Shown here piece by piece: positions 25,381 through 34,114 of a stretch of 64,000 bases of DNA (positions are counted from its first letter, which is position 1; each line of letters begins with the position of its first letter). This DNA comes from JAWSUT01 sp033549345 (GTDB lineage Bacteria > Bacillota > Dethiobacteria > Dethiobacterales > Dethiobacteraceae), in the NCBI GenBank assembly GCA_033549345.1, contig JAWSUT010000004.1:1-64000 (forward strand), read 5' to 3'. The position numbers were made by a program, and so were the translations under genes. The notes beneath the pieces are model-generated. The model did not search any database, had not been told where the DNA came from, and saw nothing but the letters and a program-made list of their open reading frames with translations.

Positions 25381-27255
25381 TTACTCACCGGCCGGGCCGT
25401 CACGTAAATACTCATACAAAACTGCTGCGGTTGCCGCATTCATTCCGGCGACCGATGCCAACTCATCAGGAGTTGCCCTGCGCATGGCGGCAATACTGCC
25501 GAAATGCTTAAGCAGGGCTTTTCGCCGTTTGTCTCCGATACCCGGGACATCCAGTAAAAATGAACCTCTGCCGGCGGCAGACCGCTGCTTACGCTGCTGC
25601 GTGACTGCAAACCGGTGGGCTTCATCACGGACACGCTGCAAAAGCTGCAGTGCCGGTGCCTGCCTGGGAAGGCGGAGCGGCTCGCGCCGGCCGGGCTGAT
25701 GAATCAGCTCCTCTTCTTTTGCCAGGGAAATGACAGCAAGACCGTGTACCTGCAGCGCGTCCAAAGCCTGCAGCGCGGCATTCAGCTGACCCAAACCGCC
25801 GTCAATCAGAATTAAATCCGGCGCCAGCAGAAACGGATCGTGGGTGTCCTCTGTCAGATTGCCTTCTTGCCGGGCGGTCAGAAGTCTGGCAAAGCGTCTT
25901 GTCAGCACTTCTTTCATTGAAGCATAATCATCCGGCTTGTCCACGGAACGGATGCGGAAACGGCGGTAATCTGCCGGAAGAGGCAGGCCGTTCTCAAAAA
26001 TTACCATGGATGCCACCGTTCCTTCTCCGTACAGGTGGGAGATATCATACCCCTCAATCCGAAACGGCGGACTTTCAAGCCCCAAGGTCTCTGCCAACGC
26101 CTGCAGAGCTGCTTTGGGGTTGCGTGCTTTTTCACGCAGAATTTCCTGTTCCAGAAACATGGCCGCATTGTCTTTGGCCAGACGAACCAATTCTTTTTTT
26201 TGCCCGCGCTGCGGGGTCCGCAGTCTGACACGGCCGCCTTTGCGGCTGCCGAGCCATTCTTCAAGCAGGTCCTTTTCCGGCACGTCTGCGGAGAGGAGAA
26301 TTTCCGGGGGCACATCGCCCGCAACGGAGTAGAAGCGGCGCAGAAACGCAGCCAGCATCTCCGGCTGCCCCTCACCGGTGGGATTTGTCAGCAAAAAATG
26401 TTCCCGGCCTGTCAGCTTGCCGCCGCGGACAGCAAACAGCTGGGCACAACCCAAATCTTCCGCCGCCGCCATGGCAATCACATCCCTGTCTCCGCCCTCG
26501 GTAGCCACAATCTTCTGCTTTTCCGTCACAGCCAGTACGGCGCGAAACTGATCACGCAGACGTGCCGCCTTCTCAAATTCAAGGTTTTCCGCAGCTTCCT
26601 GCATGCGCGCTTCCAGCTCCCGCAGCAGCTTATCCTGCTTCCCTTCCAAAAACAAAAGAACCTCGTTAACCAGCCTGTGATATTCTGACTGTTCCACATC
26701 GCCGCTGCAGGGCGCCAGACAGCGGTCGATATGCCGGTTCAGGCAGGGCCTGCCGGCTTTTTGCGGGTTGACCGGCCCCCGGCAGTGGCGCAGCGGAAAC
26801 AGCTGGCGGATTAAACGGATGGTTTCCTTGACAGCCCCTGCATTGGTAAAGGGACCGAAATAACGGGCACCGTCTTTTTCCACCCGCCTGGCTACATGGA
26901 TTCTGGGGAACGTTTCCTGAATTGTGACACGCAGATACGGGTAATGCTTGTCGTCTTTTAAATCAATATTATAGCGCGGCCGGTATTCTTTAATCAGGTT
27001 GCTCTCGAGAATCAGGGCCTCAACCTCTGTATCTGTTACCGTGTAATCCAGGTCGCTGATTTTTTCCACCAATGCCCGCACCTTGGGAGAGAGCTTTCCG
27101 GACGCCTGGAAATACGAGCGGACACGCTGCTTTAAATCCACGGCTTTGCCCACATAAATAATCCGGCCCCGTTCGTCTTTCATCAGGTAGACGCCCGGGC
27201 GGCGGGGCAGCTGTGCCAGTTTTTTTTCCAGCAGTTCTGTCCGTTCTTCCGTCAT
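25381..27255 (-). CDS. uvrC: UvrABC system protein C
   Basis: A 624-residue excision nuclease subunit that makes both incisions around a DNA lesion. In order: the GIY-YIG domain (about 15-95; RPGVYLMKDERGRIIYVGKA), a Cys cluster, the UVR motif that binds UvrB (about 200-240), the RNase H-like C-terminal nuclease (GYDISHLYGEGTVASMV, LILIDGGLGQLNAA) and tandem helix-hairpin-helix motifs (about 560-615; LDVPGIGDKRRKALL). Last in the uvrB-uvrA-uvrC set, 12 bp after uvrA. Confidence 0.97.
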   Translation of the reverse strand: MTEERTELLEKKLAQLPRRPGVYLMKDERGRIIYVGKAVDLKQRVRSYFQASGKLSPKVRALVEKISDLDYTVTDTEVEALILESNLIKEYRPRYNIDLKDDKHYPYLRVTIQETFPRIHVARRVEKDGARYFGPFTNAGAVKETIRLIRQLFPLRHCRGPVNPQKAGRPCLNRHIDRCLAPCSGDVEQSEYHRLVNEVLLFLEGKQDKLLRELEARMQEAAENLEFEKAARLRDQFRAVLAVTEKQKIVATEGGDRDVIAMAAAEDLGCAQLFAVRGGKLTGREHFLLTNPTGEGQPEMLAAFLRRFYSVAGDVPPEILLSADVPEKDLLEEWLGSRKGGRVRLRTPQRGQKKELVRLAKDNAAMFLEQEILREKARNPKAALQALAETLGLESPPFRIEGYDISHLYGEGTVASMVIFENGLPLPADYRRFRIRSVDKPDDYASMKEVLTRRFARLLTARQEGNLTEDTHDPFLLAPDLILIDGGLGQLNAALQALDALQVHGLAVISLAKEEELIHQPGRREPLRLPRQAPALQLLQRVRDEAHRFAVTQQRKQRSAAGRGSFLLDVPGIGDKRRKALLKHFGSIAAMRRATPDELASVAGMNAATAAVLYEYLRDGPAGE

Positions 27256-27267
27256 GTGAGCCTCCGT

Positions 27268-30096
27268 TTAGTGTTTTACCTTAAGCAGGGTTTTTTGCAG
27301 GAATCTGCCGGTATGCGACTCCTGTACCGCCGCCACATCCTCAGGCGTACCGGCAGCAACGACCAGCCCACCGGCATCCCCGCCTTCGGGGCCCAGGTCG
27401 ATGATATAATCGGCGCGCTTAATCACATCCAGATTATGCTCAATTACCAGAACAGTGTCGCCGTTATCCACCAGACGGTCAAGAATAGTCAGCAGTTTGC
27501 TGATGTCATCGCTATGCAGGCCTGTGGTGGGCTCGTCGAGAATATACAGCGTCTTGCCGGTGCTGCGCTTAGACAGTTCCGTGGCCAGCTTCACCCGCTG
27601 CGCCTCGCCGCCCGAGAGAGTGGGCGCCGGCTGCCCCAGTCGAATGTAACCCAGGCCAACATCGAAAAGTGTCTGCAGCTTACGCTTGATACGCGGAATG
27701 GCGTCAAAAAAATCCAGCGCTTCCGCCACAGTCATTTCCAGCACGTTGGCGATGTTTTTCCCTTTATATCGCACTTCCAGCGTTTCCCGGTTGTAGCGCT
27801 TACCGCGGCATACTTCGCAGGGTACATACACATCAGGTAAAAAGTGCATTTCAATCCGCAGAATTCCGTCCCCGCGGCAGGCCTCACAGCGCCCGCCTTT
27901 TACGTTAAAGCTGAAGCGTCCCGGCTTATATCCACGGGCACGCCCCTCTGATGTACGGGAAAATAACTCCCGGATCAGGTCAAAAACGCCTGTATACGTT
28001 GCGGGATTGGATCGCGGGGTGCGTCCGATTGGGGACTGGTCCACATCAATCACTTTGTCCAGGTGTGACAACCCAAGAATATCATCATGCTCCGCCGGTT
28101 TGTGGCGCCCGCGGTGCAGCTCCATAGCCAGCCTGCGGTAAAGAATCTCATTGACCAGAGTACTTTTACCGGACCCCGACACACCGGTCACACAGGTAAA
28201 CACGCCCAGCGGAAAATTTACATCCAGATTTTTCAGGTTATGAGCACGCGCGCCTTTGACTTCCACCCATTTGCCGTTGGGTTGTCGTCTCTTTTCCGGT
28301 ACGTGAATTTGCTTTTTGCCCGACAGATACTGGCCCGTTACCGACTCTGCCACGTTCATGACTTCAGCCATGGTGCCGGCTGCCACAACCCGGCCGCCCC
28401 AGGCACCGGCTCCGGGGCCGATATCCAGAATGTGGTCCGCACTCTCTATGGTTTCTTCGTCATGCTCCACCACGATCACCGTGTTACCCAGGTCACGCAG
28501 GCGTGAGAGCGTACCGATCAGCCGCTCGTTGTCCCGCTGGTGCAGCCCGATACTTGGCTCATCAAGAATATACAGCACTCCGGTCAGGCTGGAGCCGATT
28601 TGAGTGGCCAGACGGATCCGCTGTGCCTCACCCCCCGAGAGAGTGCCGGCCGCCCTGTCCAGCGTCAGATATTCCAGCCCCACATTCAGCAAAAAGCCCA
28701 GCCGTTCCTCAATTTCGCGCAGCACCAGACGGGCAATCTGCCGTTCCTTATCACTTAAATCCAGTCCGCTTAAAAAGTCTTTGGCACCCGCCACCGTCAT
28801 GGCAGTAAGTTCCGCAATATTTTTTCCGCCCACTGTCACAGACAGGCTGGCCGGTTTTAATCTGGACCCGCTGCACTCGGGGCAGGGGTTATGTGACATG
28901 TAGCTTTCCAGCTCTTCCCGCACCTGGTCTGACGTAGTCTCCCGGTAGCGCCTTTCCAGATTGGGGATCACGCCCTCAAACCTGAGCTGATAGCGGTGAA
29001 TCCGCCCGTGGGCATCCTCGTAGCTAAAAGGTATCCGCTCGGCTGAACCCCGCAAAAGAAGCTTCTGCTGCTCCTTGGGCAGGTCTGCAAACGGTTTGTC
29101 CCTCTCAATACCGAAATGTTCCGTTGCCGCCTGCAGCAGCTGCTGGTAGTAGCCCTGGCTGCCAGACTTCCAGGGAGCAATCGCCCCTTCATGCAATGTG
29201 CGGCGCCTGTCGGGAACGACCAAATCCGGGTCAATTTCCGCTTTACTGCCCAGGCCGCTGCAGGTGGGGCAGGCCCCGTAGGGACTGTTAAACGAAAACA
29301 TCCGCGGCGCCAGTTCCTCGAAAGAAAAACCGCACTGCGGGCAGGCGAATGTGGATGAAAAAAGCATCTCTTCACCGTCAATAATTTCAAGAATCACCAG
29401 ACCGTCCCCGTATTTCAGCGCCGTTTCCAGTGAATCGGCAAGCCTGTTTTCCAGCCCTTCTTTAATCACAAGCCGGTCCACAACAATTTCGATGGTGTGC
29501 TTCTTATTTTTATCCAGTGTGATTTCCTCTTCCAGGTCGCGGATATCACCGTCCACTCTGACACGGACAAAACCGTCGGCCCGCACATCCTGAAAGACTT
29601 TGCTGTACTCGCCTTTGCGCCCCCGCACCAGCGGTGCAAGGACCTGGATTTTGGTTTTAGCGGGCAGGCCCATAATCCTGTCCACCATCTGTTCCACAGT
29701 CTGCTGGGCGATGCGAATACTGCAGTGCGGACAGTGCGGGTGCCCCACCCGCGCATAAAGCAGGCGGAGATAATCATACACTTCCGTTACCGTACCCACT
29801 GTGGAGCGCGGATTCCGGGACGTTGTTTTCTGATCGATGGAAATGGCCGGGGAGAGGCCTTCAATATAGTCCACATCCGGCTTATCCATTTGCCCCAAAA
29901 ACTGTCTGGCATACGCCGACAGCGACTCCACATAACGGCGCTGTCCCTCGGCATAGACTGTGTCAAAAGCCAGTGAAGATTTGCCCGAACCGGAAACACC
30001 GGTGATAACAACCAGCTTGTTGCGGGGAATTTCCACATCAATATTTTTTAGGTTGTGCTCCCGCGCACCCTTAATAATAATCTTATCCTGATTCAT
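27268..30096 (-). CDS. uvrA: UvrABC system protein A
   Basis: A 942-residue DNA damage sensor ATPase with two ABC modules. Walker A motifs are GVSGSGKSSLAFDT near residue 35 and GVSGSGKSTLVNEI near 640; the ABC signatures are TLSGGEAQRIRLA and TLSGGEAQRVKLA. Zinc modules are visible (CPQC…CPTC around 255-285, CEAC…CEVC around 735-765). It loads UvrB at lesions. Three bases separate it from uvrB. Confidence 0.98.
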   Translation of the reverse strand: MNQDKIIIKGAREHNLKNIDVEIPRNKLVVITGVSGSGKSSLAFDTVYAEGQRRYVESLSAYARQFLGQMDKPDVDYIEGLSPAISIDQKTTSRNPRSTVGTVTEVYDYLRLLYARVGHPHCPHCSIRIAQQTVEQMVDRIMGLPAKTKIQVLAPLVRGRKGEYSKVFQDVRADGFVRVRVDGDIRDLEEEITLDKNKKHTIEIVVDRLVIKEGLENRLADSLETALKYGDGLVILEIIDGEEMLFSSTFACPQCGFSFEELAPRMFSFNSPYGACPTCSGLGSKAEIDPDLVVPDRRRTLHEGAIAPWKSGSQGYYQQLLQAATEHFGIERDKPFADLPKEQQKLLLRGSAERIPFSYEDAHGRIHRYQLRFEGVIPNLERRYRETTSDQVREELESYMSHNPCPECSGSRLKPASLSVTVGGKNIAELTAMTVAGAKDFLSGLDLSDKERQIARLVLREIEERLGFLLNVGLEYLTLDRAAGTLSGGEAQRIRLATQIGSSLTGVLYILDEPSIGLHQRDNERLIGTLSRLRDLGNTVIVVEHDEETIESADHILDIGPGAGAWGGRVVAAGTMAEVMNVAESVTGQYLSGKKQIHVPEKRRQPNGKWVEVKGARAHNLKNLDVNFPLGVFTCVTGVSGSGKSTLVNEILYRRLAMELHRGRHKPAEHDDILGLSHLDKVIDVDQSPIGRTPRSNPATYTGVFDLIRELFSRTSEGRARGYKPGRFSFNVKGGRCEACRGDGILRIEMHFLPDVYVPCEVCRGKRYNRETLEVRYKGKNIANVLEMTVAEALDFFDAIPRIKRKLQTLFDVGLGYIRLGQPAPTLSGGEAQRVKLATELSKRSTGKTLYILDEPTTGLHSDDISKLLTILDRLVDNGDTVLVIEHNLDVIKRADYIIDLGPEGGDAGGLVVAAGTPEDVAAVQESHTGRFLQKTLLKVKH

Positions 30097-30099
30097 TTT

Positions 30100-32094
30100 T
30101 TATGACCTGTCCTCCGTTTTGGCTTTGCGCAATTCACTGATGATGTCGCGCAGCTGGGCTGCACGCTCGAATTCCAGATCCCGCGCTGCCTGTTTCATTT
30201 CCTTTTCCAGTTTTGTAATGGCCTTTTTGCGCTCTGCTGCAGTCAGCAGTTCAGGCTTTTCTATCCCGGGATAACCGGGCAGCACATCTTCAGCTACCTT
30301 GGTCGCCTCAATAACAGCCCGGACCGCTTTACGTATCGTGGCCGGCGTAATTCCGTGCTCACGGTTAAATTCAATCTGACGGCTGCGCCGCCGCGCTGTT
30401 TCATCAATGGCACGCTTCATTGAATCCGTCACTTTGTCTGCATACATTATCACCGTACCGTTTACATTACGTGCTGCACGCCCGATTGTCTGAATCAGGG
30501 AACGGTCTGAGCGCAAAAAACCTTCCTTATCCGCATCAAGAATGGCCACGAGCGAAACTTCCGGCAGATCCAGCCCTTCCCGCAGCAGGTTAATACCCAC
30601 CAGAACATCAAACTCGCCAAGGCGCAGGTCCCGGATAATTTCCATTCTCTCCAGTGTGTTGATTTCTGAATGGAGGTAGCGAACTTTTAAGCCCAGTTCC
30701 TTGTAATACTCTGTGAGGTCTTCGGCCATACGCTTCGTTAGAGTCGTGACAAGAACCCGCTCATCTCGCTCAATCCGTTTACGGACTTCTCCGTAGAGAT
30801 CATCAATCTGGCCTTTAACAGGACGAATGTCAATCTCGGGGTCCACCAGACCCGTAGGCCTGATAATCTGCTCAACCACCTGTTTACTGTGCTCATGCTC
30901 ATAAGGACCCGGTGTTGCCGACACATAAACTGCCTGGTGAACCAGTTCGGCAAACTCAGGGAACATCAGCGGCCTGTTATCCAGGGCAGACGGCAGGCGA
31001 AACCCGTACTCCACCAGCGTCTCCTTCCGTGAACGGTCACCGGCATACATGCCCCGGACCTGGGGAATCGTCTGGTGTGACTCATCTATAAAAAGTAGAA
31101 AATCCTTGGGAAAATAGTCCAGCAGCGTTGACGGACGGCTGCCCGGCGGGCGCCTGTCAAGATGTCTTGAGTAGTTTTCAATGCCGGTGCAGAAACCAAT
31201 TTCGTTCATCATTTCCAGGTCGTATTTCGTCCGCTGCTCCAGCCGCTGTGCTTCCAGCAGCCTGTCCCGGGAGCGGAGCTCCTTTAGCCGCTCTTCCAGC
31301 TCCAGCCGGATATCGACCATCGCCTCTTCCAGCGTTTCCCGGGAGGTGACAAAGTGTGATGCCGGGAAAATGGCAATATGCTGCCGTTCGCCTAAAATTT
31401 CCCCTGTCAGAGTATCAATTTCCCGGATCCTTTCAACCTCGTCACCAAAAAACTCCACACGGACCGCTTTTTCGGTAGCAGACGCCGGATAAATCTCCAG
31501 CACATCGCCGCGGACACGAAACCGGCTCCGCTCCAGCTGCATATCGTTTCTTTCATATTGGATGGCAACCAGCCTTTTTACAACCTCTTCCCGGCTTTTT
31601 TCCATCCCCACGCGCAGCGAAACCACATTGTCGCGGTATTCGTCGGGGGAACCGAGTCCGTATATGCAGGACACACTGGCCACAATAATTACATCACGCC
31701 GTTCAAGAAGTGCACTGGTGGCAGAGTGACGCAGTTTCTCGATTTCATCGTTAATCGCCGAATCTTTTTCTATATAGGTATCCGACTGGGCAATATATGC
31801 CTCCGGTTGATAATAATCATAGTAACTGACGAAATACTCTACGGCGTTATCGGGAAAAAACTCCCGGAACTCACTGCACAGCTGCGCCGCCAGCGTCTTA
31901 TTGTGCGCCAGCACAAGCGTGGGACGCCCGACCCGCTCGATTACATTGGCCATGGTAAATGTCTTGCCGGAACCCGTGACGCCCAGCAGAGTCTGATGCT
32001 GCAGGCCCCTGTTGATCCCCGAGACCAGCTCATCAATCGCCTTGGGCTGGTCCCCCCGCGGCGCATATTCACTTTTAATCTGAAACTCTCCCAT
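30100..32094 (-). CDS. uvrB: UvrABC system protein B
   Basis: A 664-residue helicase-like damage verification subunit. Walker A is GVTGSGKTFTMAN, the beta-hairpin inserted at lesions is YYDYYQPEAYI, DEXX-box LLFIDESH and helicase motif VI (LIQTIGRAARN) are present, and the C-terminal UVR domain (about 625-660) binds UvrC. ATG 32094 is preceded by GGGAG. Its own promoter is likely at 32137-32165; upstream lie two terminators and a c-di-GMP-I riboswitch. Confidence 0.98.
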   Translation of the reverse strand: MGEFQIKSEYAPRGDQPKAIDELVSGINRGLQHQTLLGVTGSGKTFTMANVIERVGRPTLVLAHNKTLAAQLCSEFREFFPDNAVEYFVSYYDYYQPEAYIAQSDTYIEKDSAINDEIEKLRHSATSALLERRDVIIVASVSCIYGLGSPDEYRDNVVSLRVGMEKSREEVVKRLVAIQYERNDMQLERSRFRVRGDVLEIYPASATEKAVRVEFFGDEVERIREIDTLTGEILGERQHIAIFPASHFVTSRETLEEAMVDIRLELEERLKELRSRDRLLEAQRLEQRTKYDLEMMNEIGFCTGIENYSRHLDRRPPGSRPSTLLDYFPKDFLLFIDESHQTIPQVRGMYAGDRSRKETLVEYGFRLPSALDNRPLMFPEFAELVHQAVYVSATPGPYEHEHSKQVVEQIIRPTGLVDPEIDIRPVKGQIDDLYGEVRKRIERDERVLVTTLTKRMAEDLTEYYKELGLKVRYLHSEINTLERMEIIRDLRLGEFDVLVGINLLREGLDLPEVSLVAILDADKEGFLRSDRSLIQTIGRAARNVNGTVIMYADKVTDSMKRAIDETARRRSRQIEFNREHGITPATIRKAVRAVIEATKVAEDVLPGYPGIEKPELLTAAERKKAITKLEKEMKQAARDLEFERAAQLRDIISELRKAKTEDRS

Positions 32095-32136
32095 TGTTCA
32101 TTCTCCCTGCCGGTTCTAGTACTGGTAAACATAATT

Positions 32137-32165
32137 ATTATATCACATTTGGCAAAAAGCAAAAG
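32137..32165 (-). promoter_or_regulatory. Likely uvrB promoter
   Basis: TATAAT (32142-32137) with a weak -35 (CTTTTG, 32165-32160) 17 bp upstream on the minus strand. The -35 lies in the U-run of the preceding terminator. Confidence 0.5.
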
Positions 32166-32193
32166 AAAAAACTATGGTTCAAAACCATAGTTT
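32158..32193 (-). terminator. Second terminator between riboswitch and uvrB
   Basis: AAACTATGGTT and AACCATAGTTT form a perfect 11-bp stem with a 3-nt loop, followed on the minus strand by TTTCTTTTGC. It closes off transcription from the riboswitch unit before uvrB. Confidence 0.85.
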
Positions 32194-32211
32194 AATGGAG
32201 GAGATTTACGT

Positions 32212-32246
32212 AAAATTAAAGACCCGCCTCCGGACGGATGCAGGTC
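32212..32246 (-). terminator. Expression-platform terminator of the c-di-GMP-I riboswitch
   Basis: GACCTGC (32246-32240) pairs with GCGGGTC (32227-32221), with an inner TCCG/CGGA stem, then TTTAATTTT. GACGG just after the aptamer can instead pair with CCGTC inside this hairpin, a possible antiterminator. Confidence 0.7.
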
Positions 32247-32260
32247 GTCATTAACCGTCT

Positions 32261-32349
32261 CTTCGGCAACCGGCTGTCATGGCTGATTTCTCAGCGGTAG
32301 ACCCTTGGCTTTGCGTCCCTGCTTTTCAACAGGTTTGCCCTGAGCGAAG
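32261..32349 (-). promoter_or_regulatory. Cyclic-di-GMP-I (GEMM) riboswitch
   Basis: The minus strand carries the conserved core of the class: GGGCAAACC, GGGACGCAAAGCC, then GGGTCTA and AGCCGGTTGCCGAAG. P1 pairs CTTCG (32349-32345) with CGAAG (32265-32261). One arm is CCTGTT-GAAA-AGCAGG with the GNRA tetraloop, and the other has GCTGA-GAAA-TCAGC. All invariant segments seem intact. It senses c-di-GMP and acts here through a terminator. No ORF follows before the second terminator, so its target is unclear; uvrB is the next gene. Confidence 0.92.
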
Positions 32350-32374
32350 TGCTCAATATTAAACTCACTCTTAG

Positions 32375-32403
32375 AGAGTAGCACAGCGTGAAAAACTTGT
32401 CAA
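32375..32403 (-). promoter_or_regulatory. Promoter of the riboswitch transcript
   Basis: A perfect TTGACA (32403-32398) and TACTCT (32380-32375) are 17 bp apart on the minus strand. A short palindrome, ACTCT-CTA-AGAGT, overlaps the -10. Confidence 0.55.
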
Positions 32404-32417
32404 GCTTTGCCAGAATT

Positions 32418-32693
32418 TTATTGCAAATTGGGCGGCCGTCCCGAAAGCCACGGAGGAACCTGGCCGTCTTGTTTTTCGGGAAAAGGGGCCTGCAGACCCA
32501 TCCCGGCCAGTTCGGTGTAGTCTCCTGAGCGGCTGAGGTTTTCATGAAACTTCATATCCGCAAGCACTGCCTGCTGAGCCTGCTGCAGAGCCGCCATGGC
32601 CTGCTGCAGAGCCTGCAGGACCTGCCTGTCCGTATCAAGCTGCCGTAATGACTGCTGCATCAGTAAATAGGCGTAGTTCTCTTTTTGCTCCAT
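32418..32693 (-). CDS. Small Gln-rich helical protein of unknown function
   Basis: A 91-residue protein with a strongly helical, Gln/Ala/Leu-rich middle (about residues 10-50; QALQQAMAALQQAQQAV), probably a coiled coil, and a Pro-rich end. ATG 32693 has GGAGGT eight bases upstream. It lies between the minJ-like gene and the c-di-GMP riboswitch, all on the minus strand; the -35 of the riboswitch promoter is near its stop. I do not recognise the family. Confidence 0.6.
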   Translation of the reverse strand: MEQKENYAYLLMQQSLRQLDTDRQVLQALQQAMAALQQAQQAVLADMKFHENLSRSGDYTELAGMGLQAPFPEKQDGQVPPWLSGRPPNLQ

Positions 32694-32783
32694 GAGCCCG
32701 CACCTCCAGTCGAAAGTTTTCCCCACCAACCCAAAAAAATTCACGCAGCACTTGTGGTTGCTTACGGCATAACGCGGCTAGGT

Positions 32784-32812
32784 TAAAAAATAAGGCAGCC
32801 GGTTGGCTGCCT
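32784..32812 (-). terminator. Terminator after the minJ-like gene
   Basis: AGGCAGCC-AACC-GGCTGCCT, a perfect 8-bp stem, followed by TATTTTTT on the minus strand. Confidence 0.85.
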
Positions 32813-32815
32813 CTT

Positions 32816-34102
32816 CTACACACGGGCTTTGATTTTTCTGATTTTCTCCGACAGTGCGGTAAAAAAATGCGTGTGCTTTACTTCCATAACGGTCCGGGTA
32901 TAGCGGTCAGGCACAAGAATAATGCCCGGGTCACCTTTTTGCACAAACCTGATGCTGAGAAACTCGCTGTCTCTCTTTATTTCCAGTTCGATGTCTGTAC
33001 CGGACATACGGAATAAATTGGCAAATGTGATGCTATCGTTAACCCACAACCCGTTGATGGCTGTAATCACATCAAGCGGCCTGAGGCCGGCTGCGGCAGC
33101 CGGGGCGTCGGGAAAGAGGTCCATTACTTTGACGCCTGCAGCAGGAGCCTGGTATATCGGCCGGCTGCCAAACTCTTTTTTGTTGCCGGCGGTAATCAGA
33201 AATTCATGGCCAAGCGGCGAAAAAAGCGCGGCAAAAATCATCACCGACGGCAAATGAAATGCCAGAAAAGCGGCCACCATCAGGATGAGGCTGTAGAGAC
33301 CCAGGTTAACAGCCGATCTTCTGCTTTTTTCCCGCGGTGTCAATGAGATGGCCAGGTCACCGTAACCCAGGCCTGCCACAATGGGGAGCAGCTGATACAT
33401 CAGGACTTTTCCCATTTCCGGTGCGGTGGCACTGGGTAAAAGCGGCCACCAGTCAGGCATTTGCGCTGCCACAGCCGCATTGGCTGCTGCCTGTGGTACC
33501 GTCAGGGCAATCAGGCCGACCAGCGGCAGAGGCCAGAACTTCTGCAGGGAAAACCCCCCAACGACCCCCCGGTCTGTTTTTACATACTGGGGACTGGGAA
33601 AATAATGCCCGCTGACGGCAATCAGGAAGCTTTCCGTCAGGTGCAGAATACCGATTAGCGCCAACAGCCCCGGAATATGGATTCCCGCAACGGGGGCCAG
33701 AAAGCCCTCTGTCAGTGCCGGCCATATCTCTCCAAGAAGGTTCACAAGAACAGCAAACGCGCCGACAATTCCGCCGGCATAGGCAAAACACAGATAGCGG
33801 GGATGGATCAGAAGCAGCAGTATCGCCACCGGCCAGACAAATATAATCCCGATCTCCAAAAGAGAAATGCCGAAGAATACCAACAGCGCACTGGCCAGGA
33901 GCCCGCCTGCCAAACCAATCACGGTCGAAACCAGTGTCTGTGTCATGACATTGTGCCGCGGCCGGCCAAAAAGCTGCGTTTCAATCCGTGCAACCCGCCT
34001 GTACTGGAAATAAACTAAGACAACGACGCCCCAGAACAGGAAATGGAAAGGAAAGAGAATATACGTACTGAGGACCAGGCGGACAATTTCCATGATTTCC
34101 AT
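32816..34102 (-). CDS. MinJ-like polytopic membrane protein with PDZ domain
   Basis: A 428-residue protein with about eight hydrophobic segments in the first ~310 residues and a C-terminal PDZ domain (about 325-400; FPDAPAAAAGLRPLDVITAINGLWV). Architecture, length and position between a ctp-type peptidase and uvrB match B. subtilis MinJ (YvjD), which links DivIVA to MinD and affects division-site choice. No DivIVA or MinCD gene is in the window, so the role is by homology and synteny only. Starts at ATG 34102, 13 bp after the ctp gene. Confidence 0.8.
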   Translation of the reverse strand: MEIMEIVRLVLSTYILFPFHFLFWGVVVLVYFQYRRVARIETQLFGRPRHNVMTQTLVSTVIGLAGGLLASALLVFFGISLLEIGIIFVWPVAILLLLIHPRYLCFAYAGGIVGAFAVLVNLLGEIWPALTEGFLAPVAGIHIPGLLALIGILHLTESFLIAVSGHYFPSPQYVKTDRGVVGGFSLQKFWPLPLVGLIALTVPQAAANAAVAAQMPDWWPLLPSATAPEMGKVLMYQLLPIVAGLGYGDLAISLTPREKSRRSAVNLGLYSLILMVAAFLAFHLPSVMIFAALFSPLGHEFLITAGNKKEFGSRPIYQAPAAGVKVMDLFPDAPAAAAGLRPLDVITAINGLWVNDSITFANLFRMSGTDIELEIKRDSEFLSIRFVQKGDPGIILVPDRYTRTVMEVKHTHFFTALSEKIRKIKARV

Positions 34103-34114
34103 CTGCCCACCCCT

